Source of the DNA: Hyphomicrobiales bacterium
Lineage (GTDB): Bacteria; Pseudomonadota; Alphaproteobacteria; Rhizobiales; Rhizobiaceae
DNA length: 64,000 nt
Assembly: GCA_900466575.1 (NCBI GenBank)
Contig: UBMP01000008.1
Span: 124,001-188,000, forward strand
Direction of reading: 5' to 3'
Made by a program: the position numbers and the translations under genes. Positions 52,399 through 63,131 of the stretch are shown here, piece by piece (the stretch's first letter is position 1; the number at the start of each line of letters is the position of its first letter). The notes under the pieces are model-generated. The model worked only from the letters and a program-made list of their open reading frames with translations. It ran no database searches and was not told the DNA's origin.

Positions 52399-55300
52399 TC
52401 AGCGGGAAACGAGGCAGCTTCCGCCCGCCGCCTTGTAACGCGAGCAAAGTGCGATGGCCTCTTCCTTGCTGCCTGCAACGATACGCAGGCGATAGTAGGT
52501 GCCCTTGCCCGGAATTTCCGCCGGCTTGATGTCGGGGCTCTTTCCGCCGATGACGGAAGAGAACTTGGCCGAGAGGTTGGCGTAGGATTTCTGCGCCTCA
52601 GCCTCGGAAGGAAGCGATGCGATCTGGATCACGTAGGCACCGCCCGCCGCGTTCGAGGCCGCGGGTACTGCGGCCGGCTTCGTCGCCGCCGCCTGTTGCG
52701 CCACGGGCTTTGCGGCGGCAGCGGGAGCCTGCTGGACAGCCGGCTTTTCCCCAGCCGCGGTCTGCTGACCGACGACGTTGCCGCGCTGCGTCACAGTCCC
52801 AACAACGTTGACCGGCTGTTCGGCGGGGCGCGCCGTTGGGATCGGTGCAGCCACCGGCTTCTGTGCAGCGGCCTTGTCTGCCGCGGCCTGCTGAATGCCC
52901 TGCGCGGCAGGCACGCCATTGGCGGTCGGACTGTTAGCAGGCGTACCGTCGGCCGGTGCGATCGTTGCGGCCGGCTGCGATGCTTCCACCTTTGCGGTTG
53001 AAGCAGGCGCGGTCATCGCTGCATCCGCGCCAGCAGGCTTCTGTTGAGAAGCCGGATCTGCCGGAGCATTGGTTTCACGAGCGACCAGCGTTCCATTCGG
53101 CAGAACGATCATGGTCTTCACCTTGCGGGGTGCGACCGACTCGTTCGGCTTTTGACCATCCGCGCCCGGCTGGGACGGCGTTGCCGGCAGGCGGGCATCC
53201 GCATCGTTCGTCGCCGTTGCATCGGACACGCCTGGCGCCTGACCGTCGGCCGGCATAGTGCCTTCGTCACCCAGCGTCTTCGCAGCCACGTTCACAGGCT
53301 CTTCCGAATTGGCGATCAGGCTGCCCTGTTTGACGACTTCCGGAGACTTGCCGGCCACGCGATCGTAGACGGCCTTGTCCTGGTTCGGGACCTGCTTGCC
53401 GCCCGGCTCTTCCGGCACTTCCTTGATCGGCGACTTGTCGGCCATGATGACACGCGGCGTTCCATCGCCGGCGATACCTTTGACATCGCCCGAGCGCCAC
53501 AGCATGACGGCGCCGAGGCCAGCAAACGCCACCAGGGCCGCAAAGGCGGCAACCCGTGCATAGCGAGACACGAAGCTGGTCGAGGCGGCGTTGATTTCGG
53601 CCATATCGAAAGCGCGACCGGCCGGGATGGCCGGGGCCTCGTGAATGGAGCGGATAATCTCATTGGCGAGCCCGTCGGCGTCCCCGCTCGATGAAGGCTC
53701 CTGTTCGTCCGTTACCGGATTTGCTGACGCCGCGGACTTCGACTTGCTGCCAAGGGCGAACAGTTCCGCCATCTCCGCCTCAATGTCATAGTCGAAATCG
53801 GAGACGGGGTTCGGAATTGCCTCGCCTTCCTGATCGGGAACTTGCGGAACATCCATGTTGCCGAAGGATGCCGGCATGCGGTCTTCGATTTCGGTGATCG
53901 CAGCGGGATCGAAGGGCAGTTCGTCAACAGGCTGCGGCGCGGTGTTTGCCTGAAGTTCGGACATGACCGCGCGCGAGACTTCAGCCTCGATCGCATCCTC
54001 ATCGAAGTCGAATTCAAAATCCTTGAAGTCGAAATCGGCGTCCTTTTCAGCCACGGGCACCACGGGAACCACGGGAACCTGGGGCTTTTCACCAGCCTGA
54101 AGCCAGTCAGGCAGATCGAATTTGGCCGCGGCGGCAACCGGCGCAGCGGTGGCCAACGAGGCAGCAGCCGTTTGAACCGCAAACGAAGGACGTTCCGGCT
54201 CTACGGAAATATAGTCGTCGGCAACGAACTTCTCGCCTTCGGAACGATCAGCATCAGAGCTGTCAAGTTCCGGCGCGATGTCAGCGATCGTTTCTTGCGA
54301 GAGCGAATCCGCCGGAGGCGCAATCACCTCAGGCGTCAGGAGGTCCGCCTCGTTCAACTCGAACTCGAATTCGCCAATCAGGTCCGGTTCCTGCGCCGCA
54401 GTGTCATGGGCATCGATTTCATCCGCCGCCGTTTCAGGTTCTCTTGCGACAACGGCGTTATCGGGAGCTTTTTCACTCACAACAGCTGGCGCCACCGCTG
54501 CGACGACATCATCCGCCGCAGGGCGCCATTTCGGCGCAAGCGCTGCAGAGGACAACCATGCTGGCGTCGTCGTCTCGACGGCGGCAAGCCTGTCGTTCTT
54601 CCAGGCGGCGAAAGGCGATGCCGGCTCGGCTGCGGCATCAGGCGTCAGGTCAAGTGCGCCGACCGATTGTTCAAGCTCGCCCTCCAGCGCCTCATCAACC
54701 GCGGGCTCAGCGGAGTCGGCAACAATCTCCGATTCCAGGTCCGACAAATCGAAATCCGGCACAGGTCCTGCGAATACCGGCTCTTCGTCGAACGCCTGCG
54801 GCTCGTCGAGATCGATTTCGGGGACGGGACCGGCGAATACGGGTTCATCAGCGAAATCCATATCCGGGACAGGTCCCGCAAAGACGGGCTCCACATCCTG
54901 AACAATCGGATCGATGGCGCTGTCGCCGACAGGATCAACGGCAAATTCGACTTCCGGTTCGACCGCTGCCTCGGTTAGGACGTCTTCGTCCTCGGGGCTC
55001 CAGCCGGAAAGTTCCGGAACCGGGCCGGAAAACACAACCGTGTCTTCTTCTACCTCGCTCGGGGCATCCGCCACATCCAGCGACGGAACAACATCGATTT
55101 GCGCAGCAGGCTCGGAGGCGAAGACAACAGGAGGCTCCGGCTCAATGCGGTGAGGCTCTTGAACGGGCGCCGCCACTGCGGGGGAGCGCTCGATCGGCGC
55201 CGGGCGGGCAGCGCGGAACATGCTACCCGCATCCATCGGCGGCATCGTATCATCATCATCGTCCAGGGAGACGGGCGACGGGGTGGCGATCGCGGGTGCC

Positions 55301-55593
55301 ACGGGCCGCGAAGCGGGCTCGAAGCTCGGCTCGATCTTGCGTGCAGGCTCACGGGCGGTCGGCTCGCGCGGACCCTCATAAAGGGCGAACTCGCGCAGCA
55401 ACTCATCTTCGAGATCAGCCATGGCAGGAATGTTCGACGCCTGCCCTCCAGCGGGGGGCATGAAGCCGGCGCCCACAGCAATGGGTGTACGCCGCTCGGC
55501 CTCCAGCGCCTTGGAAATCTCCGCGAGAGTATCGTTTCCTTCTACGTCCCCGCGAAAGATTGTCCGTTCACCGGCGCGTCTATTATCTGCCAT
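52399..55593 (-). CDS. Large SPOR-domain inner-membrane protein
   Basis: A 1064-residue bitopic protein. Residues 1-670 are cytoplasmic, acidic and low-complexity, and include four spaced copies of an F(A/S)GPVP(D/E) motif between about 185 and 280. One membrane helix lies near 675-696 (AAFAALVAFAGLGAVMLW). A Pro/Ala/Gln-rich periplasmic linker leads to a C-terminal SPOR domain (YVIQIASLPSEAEAQKSYAN, about 984-1064) of the kind that binds denuded glycan at division sites. The topology resembles FtsN-like SPOR proteins but with an unusually large cytoplasmic part. The ATG giving MADNRR is chosen. It lies between argS and nagZ. Function beyond septal targeting is unknown. Confidence 0.88.
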   Translation of the reverse strand: MADNRRAGERTIFRGDVEGNDTLAEISKALEAERRTPIAVGAGFMPPAGGQASNIPAMADLEDELLREFALYEGPREPTAREPARKIEPSFEPASRPVAPAIATPSPVSLDDDDDTMPPMDAGSMFRAARPAPIERSPAVAAPVQEPHRIEPEPPVVFASEPAAQIDVVPSLDVADAPSEVEEDTVVFSGPVPELSGWSPEDEDVLTEAAVEPEVEFAVDPVGDSAIDPIVQDVEPVFAGPVPDMDFADEPVFAGPVPEIDLDEPQAFDEEPVFAGPVPDFDLSDLESEIVADSAEPAVDEALEGELEQSVGALDLTPDAAAEPASPFAAWKNDRLAAVETTTPAWLSSAALAPKWRPAADDVVAAVAPAVVSEKAPDNAVVAREPETAADEIDAHDTAAQEPDLIGEFEFELNEADLLTPEVIAPPADSLSQETIADIAPELDSSDADRSEGEKFVADDYISVEPERPSFAVQTAAASLATAAPVAAAAKFDLPDWLQAGEKPQVPVVPVVPVAEKDADFDFKDFEFDFDEDAIEAEVSRAVMSELQANTAPQPVDELPFDPAAITEIEDRMPASFGNMDVPQVPDQEGEAIPNPVSDFDYDIEAEMAELFALGSKSKSAASANPVTDEQEPSSSGDADGLANEIIRSIHEAPAIPAGRAFDMAEINAASTSFVSRYARVAAFAALVAFAGLGAVMLWRSGDVKGIAGDGTPRVIMADKSPIKEVPEEPGGKQVPNQDKAVYDRVAGKSPEVVKQGSLIANSEEPVNVAAKTLGDEGTMPADGQAPGVSDATATNDADARLPATPSQPGADGQKPNESVAPRKVKTMIVLPNGTLVARETNAPADPASQQKPAGADAAMTAPASTAKVEASQPAATIAPADGTPANSPTANGVPAAQGIQQAAADKAAAQKPVAAPIPTARPAEQPVNVVGTVTQRGNVVGQQTAAGEKPAVQQAPAAAAKPVAQQAAATKPAAVPAASNAAGGAYVIQIASLPSEAEAQKSYANLSAKFSSVIGGKSPDIKPAEIPGKGTYYRLRIVAGSKEEAIALCSRYKAAGGSCLVSR

Positions 55594-55652
55594 ATTGTCC
55601 ACTCGCAAATGCTTGCGTTTCCTGCCAGGACATTATGGGCAAATGGCGACGG

Positions 55653-57413
55653 TCACCGCATCTCGTCTGGCGCTGCCGTCCCGGTAATCCCGAGTCCCGA
55701 CTTCAAAACGGATGCCACTGCCCTCACCAATCCCAGCCTGGCCACGGTCAATTCTCTGTTTTTATCGTTAATAAACCGTAAGCCGATATTTTCCTTACCC
55801 TTGTTCCAGTGCCCATGGAACACGCCTGCAAGGTCATAGAGATAATATGCCACCCGATGAGGCTCCTGCGAAACCGCTGCAGCCTCGATAATCCGGGGGT
55901 ATTCCGCAAGCTTTGCCACTAGCTGCAACTCTGCCGGATCCTCGATCTGTGCCGCAATCTTGTCATCAAACGGAAGATTTGCAAGGTCGAGATCAGGATA
56001 GACTTCGCGTGCCTGACGGTAAATCGATTCGCAGCGCGCGTGAGCATACTGCACGTAAAAGACAGGATTGTCCTTCGAGTGCTCAGTAACTTTCGCGAAG
56101 TCGAAGTCGAGTGGTTCGGAATTCTTGCGATAGATCATCATGAAGCGGACCGGGTCGCGGCCGACTTCATCCACAACATCGCGCAACGTGACGAAATCGC
56201 CGGAGCGTTTCGACATCTTCACCGGCTCGCCATCACGGAAGAGCTTCACCAGTTGGCAGAGCAGGACCGTCAGATGCACCGCACCACCGGACACGGCCTT
56301 GGCGACGGCTTCCAGGCGCTTGACATAGCCGCCATGGTCCTGACCGAGCACATAGATCATGTCGTTGAAGCCACGATCGTACTTGTTCTTGAAATAGGCC
56401 ACGTCGGCGGCAAAGTAGGTGAAGCTTCCGTCCGACTTCATCAGCGGGCGGTCGATATCGTCGCCGACATCCGTCGAGCGGAACAGGGTCTGCTCGCGGT
56501 CTTCCCAGTCTTCGGGCAGTTGCCCCTTCGGCGGCGGCAGCTTGCCCTTGTAGACATGGCCCTTGTAGGTCAGGTCGTTGATCGCGGAGAGGATCAGGTC
56601 ACCATTGCCGGCATGCAGCGTGCGCTCGGAGAAAAAGACGTCGTGATGGACGTTCAAGGCCGCGAGGTCTTCGCGGATCATCGCCATCATCGCGTCGATG
56701 GCCTTGTCCTTGACGATCGGCATCCACTGGTCTTCCGGCATCGCGCGCAGCTTGGTGCCGTACTCGTCGGCCATCGCCTTGCCGACCGGAACGAGATAGT
56801 CGCCCGGGTATAGACCCGCCGGGATCTCGCCGACCTTGTCGCCCAGCGCTTCGCGGTAACGCAGGTAGACGGACTTCGCGAGCACGTCGATCTGCGAACC
56901 GGCGTCGTTGATGTAGTATTCCTTCGTCACGTCATGGCCGGTGAAGGCGAGCAGGTTTGCCAGGGTGTCGCCGACGACGGCGCCACGGCAATGGCCGACA
57001 TGCATGGGGCCGGTCGGGTTGGCCGAGACATATTCGACATTGACCTTGCGGCCCTTGCCGAGATCGGAGCTGCCGAACTTTTCGCCGGCCGAAACCATGG
57101 CGGCGAGCAGCTTCTGCCAGTAGATCGGCGCGAGGCGGATGTTGATGAAGCCGGGGCCGGCCACGCTCACATCCGCGATGTCTGAATCGGCCTGCAGCTT
57201 CTCGACGACAAGATTCGCGAAATCGCGCGGGTTCATGCCGAGCGGCTTGCCCAGTAGCATCGCCACATTGGTCGAGACATCGCCATGGGCCGGATCGCGC
57301 GGGGCTTCGACGGTGATGCGCGACAAATCGGCCCCGGCGCCCTTTTCCCTGAAAATATCGATGTCGTTCAGGACAGCTTTGATCTTGTTGGCGAAATCGT
57401 GAAAGATATTCAT
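55653..57413 (-). CDS. argS: Arginine--tRNA ligase
   Basis: A 586-residue class I aminoacyl-tRNA synthetase. The HIGH-type motif appears as [18 protein letters not shown] and the KMSKS-type motif as [14 protein letters not shown]. The N-terminal additional domain and the C-terminal anticodon-binding region ([16 protein letters not shown]) are complete. Length is that of rhizobial ArgS. It lies 59 bases upstream of the SPOR-domain gene and 66 bases downstream of dgt on the same strand. Confidence 0.98.
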   Translation of the reverse strand: MNIFHDFANKIKAVLNDIDIFREKGAGADLSRITVEAPRDPAHGDVSTNVAMLLGKPLGMNPRDFANLVVEKLQADSDIADVSVAGPGFINIRLAPIYWQKLLAAMVSAGEKFGSSDLGKGRKVNVEYVSANPTGPMHVGHCRGAVVGDTLANLLAFTGHDVTKEYYINDAGSQIDVLAKSVYLRYREALGDKVGEIPAGLYPGDYLVPVGKAMADEYGTKLRAMPEDQWMPIVKDKAIDAMMAMIREDLAALNVHHDVFFSERTLHAGNGDLILSAINDLTYKGHVYKGKLPPPKGQLPEDWEDREQTLFRSTDVGDDIDRPLMKSDGSFTYFAADVAYFKNKYDRGFNDMIYVLGQDHGGYVKRLEAVAKAVSGGAVHLTVLLCQLVKLFRDGEPVKMSKRSGDFVTLRDVVDEVGRDPVRFMMIYRKNSEPLDFDFAKVTEHSKDNPVFYVQYAHARCESIYRQAREVYPDLDLANLPFDDKIAAQIEDPAELQLVAKLAEYPRIIEAAAVSQEPHRVAYYLYDLAGVFHGHWNKGKENIGLRFINDKNRELTVARLGLVRAVASVLKSGLGITGTAAPDEMR

Positions 57414-57479
57414 AGGTCTCGTTTCCTGCGGAAAAACCGCTGCGCGGATGGGCGCGGGATGGCGTAATTCGGGCTGTGG

Positions 57480-58697
57480 CTAGCGCAAATCCGGGGTGTG
57501 GTCAAACAATTGCCGGTGCGTGGCAATGGCATAGGTGTCCGTCATGCCAGCCAGATAATCGCCGACCTGGCGGGCCTTGGCAGCTTCCGGCAATTCCGAA
57601 ATATGATCGTACCAGTGGTGCTTCCGCATCAGCTTCGGATCAGCCATGAAGGCCTTGTAAAGGTCGGCAACGATATCCGCCGCGCCCTTGCGGATGCGCA
57701 TGATCTCGGGATGGCGATAGATGCGCGTGAAGAGCATGCCCTTGATCGCTTTGTCCGTTTCGCGCATCGCATCGGAGAACTCGATGACCATGCGGTCGGC
57801 GTTGCGGATGTCCTGCGCCGATTGCGGCCTCAGCGCCTCCAATCGCTGCTGGGCCACCGAAATCACGTCCTCGATCATCCGCGTGATCTGCCGGCGCATG
57901 ATCTCATGCGTAAAGCGCGACGGATCGAGGGACGGATAAAGGCCCCTCACCTCTGCCATCAGGCCCGCGAGGAAGGGGATTTCCTCCAGCATCTCAAACG
58001 TGAGATAGCCGGAGCGCAGGCCGTCGTCGATGTCATGGGTGTTGTAGGCAATGTCATCGGCAATTGCGGCGGCCTGTGCCTCAAGGCTCGCGAAGCTCGA
58101 GATTTCCAGGTCGTGCAGCGCGCAATAGTCGAGGATCGGTTGCGGGACCGGGCCGCGGGTCCCCTTGCCGTCCTTGTCCATCAACGGGCCATTGTGTTTG
58201 ACGAGGCCTTCGAGGCTTTCCCAGGTCAGGTTGATGCCGTCGAACTCGGCATAGCGGCGCTCAAGCTTGGTGACGAGGCGCAGCGACTGGGCATTGTGAT
58301 CGAATCCGCCATAGGGCTTCAGGCATTCGTCCAGCGCGTCCTCGCCGGTGTGGCCAAACGGCGTGTGGCCGAAATCATGGACCAGTGCGACGCCTTCCGC
58401 CAGATCCTCATCGAGCTTCATGGCGCGGGCGAGCGCACGGGCGATCTGCGCGACCTCGATTGTATGGGTAAGCCTGGTCCGGTAATGGTCGCCGTCGTTC
58501 GCGATGAAGACCTGCGTCTTGTGCTTCAGGCGGCGAAAGGCGGTCGTGTGAACGATACGGTCGCGGTCGCGCTGGAAGTCGCTGCGGGTCGGGCTTGCGG
58601 TTTCCGGGTAAAGTCGTCCGCGCGTCGTCCACGGGTCCGCCGCATAGATGGCGCGCTCGCCGTAGCCGAATCCAAGCCTGTTCCTGTCGAAAGTCAT
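57480..58697 (-). CDS. dgt: dGTPase-like deoxynucleoside triphosphohydrolase
   Basis: A 405-residue HD-domain enzyme of the dGTP triphosphohydrolase-like family. The signature H...HD...D is seen in [20 protein letters not shown] (partial: [12 protein letters not shown]), [20 protein letters not shown] and [17 protein letters not shown]. Most alphaproteobacterial members are called dGTPase-like because substrate preference is not settled. The ATG giving [11 protein letters not shown] fits homologues better than the frame start seven codons earlier. It is divergent from erpA. Confidence 0.93.
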   Translation of the reverse strand: MTFDRNRLGFGYGERAIYAADPWTTRGRLYPETASPTRSDFQRDRDRIVHTTAFRRLKHKTQVFIANDGDHYRTRLTHTIEVAQIARALARAMKLDEDLAEGVALVHDFGHTPFGHTGEDALDECLKPYGGFDHNAQSLRLVTKLERRYAEFDGINLTWESLEGLVKHNGPLMDKDGKGTRGPVPQPILDYCALHDLEISSFASLEAQAAAIADDIAYNTHDIDDGLRSGYLTFEMLEEIPFLAGLMAEVRGLYPSLDPSRFTHEIMRRQITRMIEDVISVAQQRLEALRPQSAQDIRNADRMVIEFSDAMRETDKAIKGMLFTRIYRHPEIMRIRKGAADIVADLYKAFMADPKLMRKHHWYDHISELPEAAKARQVGDYLAGMTDTYAIATHRQLFDHTPDLR

Positions 58698-58900
58698 TTT
58701 CGCTCTGCAACCGTTCAATCTTCGGCCTACATAGCCTCATGAGCCCTGCCATGAAAGAAGTTCGCGCCGAATTTAAGGGAACGCAGGTGAAAAACTTGAT
58801 CGAACGCACAGGAAGAGATTGATCGGGATCGAAATTGCCCCCATTTTATGCGGGATTCCAACCAACCGCCGGACCTTGAACCCGGCCGGAGGATGAAGAC

Positions 58901-59233
58901 ATGACCGATGTAAACGTAACCATGACCGAAAGCGCGGCGAAGCGAATCGCCAAGATCATCGCGTCCGAGACCGACAAGAATGCGCTGCGCATCTCCGTCG
59001 AGGGCGGCGGCTGTTCAGGCTTTTCCTACAAGTTCGACCTGACCGGCGACCGGCAGGATGACGACATCGTCATCGAGCGCGACAATGCGCGCGTGCTGAT
59101 CGACCAGATGTCGCTGGTCTACATGGAAGGCTCGGAGATCGACTTCGTCGACAACCTGCTCGGCCAGTCCTTCCAGATCAAGAACCCGAATGCGGTGGCA
59201 AGCTGCGGCTGCGGCACCAGCTTCGCTATTTGA
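58901..59233 (+). CDS. erpA: Iron-sulfur cluster insertion protein ErpA
   Basis: A 110-residue A-type carrier that delivers Fe-S clusters to apoproteins. The three conserved cysteines are in GGGCSGFSYKF and SCGCGTSF. Length and the central FVDNLLGQSFQIKNPNA block are typical. The start has GGAGGA nine bases upstream. It is divergent from dgt and 36 bases upstream of the nuclease gene. Client proteins in this window include LipA and the Nuo Fe-S subunits, but no specific link is shown. Confidence 0.95.
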   Translation: MTDVNVTMTESAAKRIAKIIASETDKNALRISVEGGGCSGFSYKFDLTGDRQDDDIVIERDNARVLIDQMSLVYMEGSEIDFVDNLLGQSFQIKNPNAVASCGCGTSFAI

Positions 59234-59269
59234 TACCCCACGCATAACCTCGCAAGACAAGCGGACGCC

Positions 59270-60055
59270 ATGAAGATTGTCACCTGGAACATCAACGGCG
59301 TCCGCGCCCGTATCGAAAATCTCTGCGCCTGGCTGAAGGAGAGCGATCCCGACATCGTCTGCCTTCAGGAAATCAAGTCGGTGGACGAGAACTTCCCGCG
59401 GCTCGAGATCGAAGCGCTGGGCTATCATGTCGAGACGCATGGGCAGAAGGGCTTCAACGGCGTTGCCATTCTCTCGAAGGTTTCGCCCGACGAGGTGACG
59501 CGCGGGCTGCCCGGCGACGATGCCGACGAACAGGCGCGTTTTATGGAAGTCGTGTTCTCAACCGAGAAAGGCGCACTGCGGGTCTGCTCGATCTATCTGC
59601 CCAACGGCAACCCGCCGGACGATCCGGTGAAATATCCTTACAAGCTTGCCTGGATGGCGCGGCTGGAAGCCTTTGCGAAGTCGCGTCTTGCGCTGGAAGA
59701 GCCGCTGGTGCTCGCCGGCGACTATAACGTGATCCCCGAGCCACACGATTGCTACGATCCGGCCGCATGGGCCGGCGATGCGCTCTTCCTCCCGAAAACG
59801 CGCCAGGCCTTCCGCCGCATCGAGAACCTCGGCTTCTCGGACGCGCTACGCGCCTCGAGCGATGGGGTCCCGGTCTATACGTTCTGGGATTATCAGGCCG
59901 GCGCCTGGCAGAAGAACAACGGCATCCGCATCGATCATCTGATGCTGTCGCCCGAAGCTGCCAACCGGCTGAAATCCGTTGCGGTGGAAAAGCATGTCCG
60001 CGCCTGGGAAAAGCCCTCCGACCACGTTCCGGTCGCAGGCTATTTCGATTTCTGA
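59270..60055 (+). CDS. xth: Exodeoxyribonuclease III
   Basis: A 261-residue metal-dependent AP endonuclease/3'-exonuclease of the ExoIII family, acting in base excision repair. Motifs are TWNINGVRAR at the start, VCLQEIKSVDE with the metal-binding glutamate, GDYNVIPEP, and the terminal SDHVPVAGYFDF with the catalytic His-Asp pair. Length is normal. It probably shares a transcript with erpA. Its stop lies 15 bases from the end of the convergent cckA, within a hairpin. Confidence 0.96.
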   Translation: MKIVTWNINGVRARIENLCAWLKESDPDIVCLQEIKSVDENFPRLEIEALGYHVETHGQKGFNGVAILSKVSPDEVTRGLPGDDADEQARFMEVVFSTEKGALRVCSIYLPNGNPPDDPVKYPYKLAWMARLEAFAKSRLALEEPLVLAGDYNVIPEPHDCYDPAAWAGDALFLPKTRQAFRRIENLGFSDALRASSDGVPVYTFWDYQAGAWQKNNGIRIDHLMLSPEAANRLKSVAVEKHVRAWEKPSDHVPVAGYFDF

Positions 60056-60072
60056 GACGCGAAGCGCGTCTC
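60054..60072. terminator. Bidirectional hairpin between xth and cckA
   Basis: GAGACGCG (60054-60061) and CGCGTCTC (60065-60072) are perfect 8-bp arms with an AAG loop. The hairpin overlaps both stop codons of the two convergent genes. There is no T tract on either side, so termination efficiency is uncertain. Confidence 0.5.
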
Positions 60073-62692
60073 AACCATCCAGCATTTCGCGCACGGCTTG
60101 AGCCAGTTGCTTGAGCGAGAAAGGCTTGGGCAGGAAGCCGAACTTGGCGTCCTGCGGCAGGTTGCGGGCAAAGGCGTCTTCGGCATAGCCGGAGACGAAG
60201 ATGAACTTCATGTCCGGATATTTCTTGCGCAGCTCGCGCAGCAGCGACGGCCCGTCCATTTCCGGCATGACGACGTCGGAGACGACGATGTCGACCTTGC
60301 CATCCAGCTCGTCCATGATGTCCAGCGCCTCGACGCCGGAGCCCGCCTCGTGCACGGTATAGCCGCGCGTTTCCAGCATCCGCTTTCCACCGCGGCGGAC
60401 GGCCTCCTCGTCCTCGACCAGCAGAACCACCGCCGAATTGCCGGTGAGGTCCATCTCCTGCTCGTTGGCAGACGCGCCGAGCACCTTGTGTTCCGGGGCA
60501 GCGTTGGCCCCATCCGCCGGAGCGCCAAGCGCGGGGGCGGCGGTCTGTGCGGGGATTTCCTGAATATGGCGCGGCAGGAAGAGCTTGAATTTCGTGCCCT
60601 TGCCAACTTCGGACTCGGGATAAATGTAGCCGCCTGACTGGCGGATGATGCCGTAGACCATCGCAAGCCCAAGACCCGTTCCCTTCCCGACTTCCTTTGT
60701 CGTGAAGAAGGGTTCGAAGATCTTGTCCATGATCTCCGGTGCGATCCCAGTGCCGGTATCCTCGACTTCGACCATGACGAAATCTTCGGACGGCAGTCCG
60801 TGGAGGTTCATCGCCGGGACATCGGCTGCGCCGATATTGCGGGTGCGGATCGTGATGGTTCCGCCGTTCGGCATGGCGTCGCGGGCGTTCACACAGAGAT
60901 TGATCAGCACCTGTTCGAACTGCGACAGGTCGGTCTTTACCGGCCAGAGGTCTCGGCCGTAGTCGATTTCAAGCTTGACATTCGATGACGTAAGGCGGTC
61001 CACGAGCATACGGAGGTCGCCGACGACATCCGTGAGGTTCAGGACTGTCGGCCGCATCGTCTGCTTGCGCGAGAAGGCCAGCAGCTGTCGCACAAGCACG
61101 GCGGCGCGGTTGGCGTTGCGCTTGATCTCCATGAGATCGGCGAAACTCGCATCCGACTGGCGCGCCTGCAGCAGCAGATGGTCGGCCGACAGAAGAATCG
61201 CCGTCAGCACGTTGTTGAAGTCGTGCGCGATGCCGCCGGCCAACGTGCCCACCGCATTCATCTTCTGCGTCTGGGCCATCTGCTGTTCGAGTTCCTTCTG
61301 CGCCGTGTTCTCCACGGCGTAGACGATGGCCGCCTCTTCTGGGGCTTCATCACTCTGGTCGATGACGGCGTTCACATAGAAACGGAAATGGCGGCCTTCC
61401 TGCGTCGGATGGCGCGAGTCAAAAGGCGCTATATTGCCCTGGCGGTCGCGGGCGGCGGCCAGGGCATCGTTCAGCATCTGACGATCGCCCTCATGGACGA
61501 TGCGTTCGAGGGGCGCACCCTTTTCAACCTCATCGCGCGACACGATATCGGAGAACAGCGTCATGAACGGTGCGTTGGTGCGCAGAATCTTGCCGGTACC
61601 GTCCACGGAGGCAATCGCCATCGGCGTATTGTTGAAGAAGCGATTGAATCGGGCGGATGCGATGGAGCCGGACTGCTGGCTGTCGGTAAGACCCGTGCGC
61701 TCCAATACGATGGTGCGGCTGTCGCCAGGTGCGCCGTCCATCGTCGCAGACACGCGATGAACGAGGCGCACGGGCAGTCCCTGGCCGTTCGTCTTGCGCA
61801 TGTCGAGATCGATGGTCTCTGTGCGCTCGCGGCCGGGTTCCGCCTGAACCGACTGGAGAATGGCAAGCCCCTGCCCTGCCAGCAATTGCGACAGGCTCAG
61901 ACTGCCCGGCTGGAAGGTCGTGAGGTCGACCCCAAGCCAGCCAGCCAGCGTTGCGTTGATATAGAATATTTCGCCTCGCCGGCCGGCTGACAGGAAGCCT
62001 GCGGGTGCGTGGTCCAGATAGTCGATCGCGTTCTGCAGTTCGCGGAAGAAGCGCTCCTGCTTTTCGCGCTCCGCGGTGATGTCGCTGACCTGCCAGATGT
62101 AAAGCGGGTTCTTCTCGCCGTCCACGACCGGCAACACGCGGGCCTTCAGCCGGTACCAATGCGCTTCCGCCTTGGCCGACGTGCTCATGCCGAGCGGCTT
62201 TCGCAGCCTGAACTCTTCGAAGCCCGCCTTGCCCTCACGAAGGGAATTGGCAAGCCGGAACAAAGCCTGGTTGGAATCAGGATCGCGGGACAGCAGGGCC
62301 TCAAGCGTCTGCGTTGCAGCGACCGAATGCGAACCGGTCAACTCTCCATAGGCACGATTGGCATAGATCACCCGACCCTTGCGGTCGGTTACGATCGCAC
62401 CATCCGGATGCGAATCGAGAAACGCGTTGGCATAGGCCTCGGTGCGCGGCGCGGGCATGACCTCGATGAAACCGATGAGCGCTGAAACCAGAAAAAATAT
62501 GCCGCACATCGCCAGAACGCCGAGTATGCCCAGCACAATCTCGTTTTCCAGCTGGTCCTTGAAGACAACGAAGGCGAGCGCGGACAATGTCAGCACCGCC
62601 GCAAGGACGACGACGCGCAGCCAGGTTCCCGCGCCTGCGGGTCTGTTCACGATCGGCGGATTGTAATCGTCCGCCTGCTTGTATTGCGTCAT
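60071..62692 (-). CDS. cckA: Hybrid histidine kinase CckA
   Basis: An 873-residue membrane-bound hybrid kinase/phosphatase at the top of the CckA-ChpT-CtrA cell-cycle phosphorelay. Two membrane helices (about 24-47 and 55-77) precede PAS domains (the first near [20 protein letters not shown], shortened: [11 protein letters not shown]). The phosphoacceptor H490 lies in [11 protein letters not shown], and the ATPase domain has [11 protein letters not shown] and [12 protein letters not shown]. The C-terminal receiver has phosphoacceptor D806 in [12 protein letters not shown]. The start is the ATG after a TTG codon. ChpT and CtrA genes are not in the window. Confidence 0.96.
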   Translation of the reverse strand: MTQYKQADDYNPPIVNRPAGAGTWLRVVVLAAVLTLSALAFVVFKDQLENEIVLGILGVLAMCGIFFLVSALIGFIEVMPAPRTEAYANAFLDSHPDGAIVTDRKGRVIYANRAYGELTGSHSVAATQTLEALLSRDPDSNQALFRLANSLREGKAGFEEFRLRKPLGMSTSAKAEAHWYRLKARVLPVVDGEKNPLYIWQVSDITAEREKQERFFRELQNAIDYLDHAPAGFLSAGRRGEIFYINATLAGWLGVDLTTFQPGSLSLSQLLAGQGLAILQSVQAEPGRERTETIDLDMRKTNGQGLPVRLVHRVSATMDGAPGDSRTIVLERTGLTDSQQSGSIASARFNRFFNNTPMAIASVDGTGKILRTNAPFMTLFSDIVSRDEVEKGAPLERIVHEGDRQMLNDALAAARDRQGNIAPFDSRHPTQEGRHFRFYVNAVIDQSDEAPEEAAIVYAVENTAQKELEQQMAQTQKMNAVGTLAGGIAHDFNNVLTAILLSADHLLLQARQSDASFADLMEIKRNANRAAVLVRQLLAFSRKQTMRPTVLNLTDVVGDLRMLVDRLTSSNVKLEIDYGRDLWPVKTDLSQFEQVLINLCVNARDAMPNGGTITIRTRNIGAADVPAMNLHGLPSEDFVMVEVEDTGTGIAPEIMDKIFEPFFTTKEVGKGTGLGLAMVYGIIRQSGGYIYPESEVGKGTKFKLFLPRHIQEIPAQTAAPALGAPADGANAAPEHKVLGASANEQEMDLTGNSAVVLLVEDEEAVRRGGKRMLETRGYTVHEAGSGVEALDIMDELDGKVDIVVSDVVMPEMDGPSLLRELRKKYPDMKFIFVSGYAEDAFARNLPQDAKFGFLPKPFSLKQLAQAVREMLDG

Positions 62693-63131
62693 CAATGCCT
62701 CTTTGTCTGCGCCGCGTTGACCTGCCCCAGGCCAAGTTCAAAAGGAATCAATGCGGAGCCGGCTCCAATTCACTAGGATTGCCGCCCAAGTTCAAGACGC
62801 TTGAAGAAAACACCTGGGCGCTTTTGGGGAAGCGTCACTAGTTCTCCACCGCTCTTTTTGGGCCGAGCGCTTGCTTTTAAAACAAAAGCTTTTCAAATTG
62901 TTTTAGCGCAGGATTCGACGGATTTGGAGGTCTTGTGTAGTCTCGTGCAGGCGGCGGCACGCATCGTTACGTTTCAACAGAAATGGATGGCGACACGCTT
63001 ACACGTTCGGCGGGGTCAGCCGGCAGTTCCTGCCGGTTCTATCGGGGTATTCAGTATCGTGTCGCCTTGCGGGCCGTTTGCGCCATAGACGACATGAGTC
63101 CCATTGGCGTGCGGTTAGGGGTTGGGGACAC
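62693..63131. other. Divergent intergenic region between cckA and the FliO-like gene
   Basis: A 439-base gap that must contain promoters for cckA and, in the other direction, the FliO-like gene. A short AT-rich inverted repeat, GCTTTT/AAAAGC (62873-62889, 5-base spacer), is present, with further A/T-rich sequence to 62912. Short frames here lack family similarity. I found no clear CtrA box of the TTAA-N7-TTAA form. Confidence 0.55.

Noticed and set aside
62801-63088. Short plus-strand frames upstream of the FliO-like gene
   Set aside because: They show no conserved motif and no good start signal, and they end before the clearly coding frame starting at 63132.
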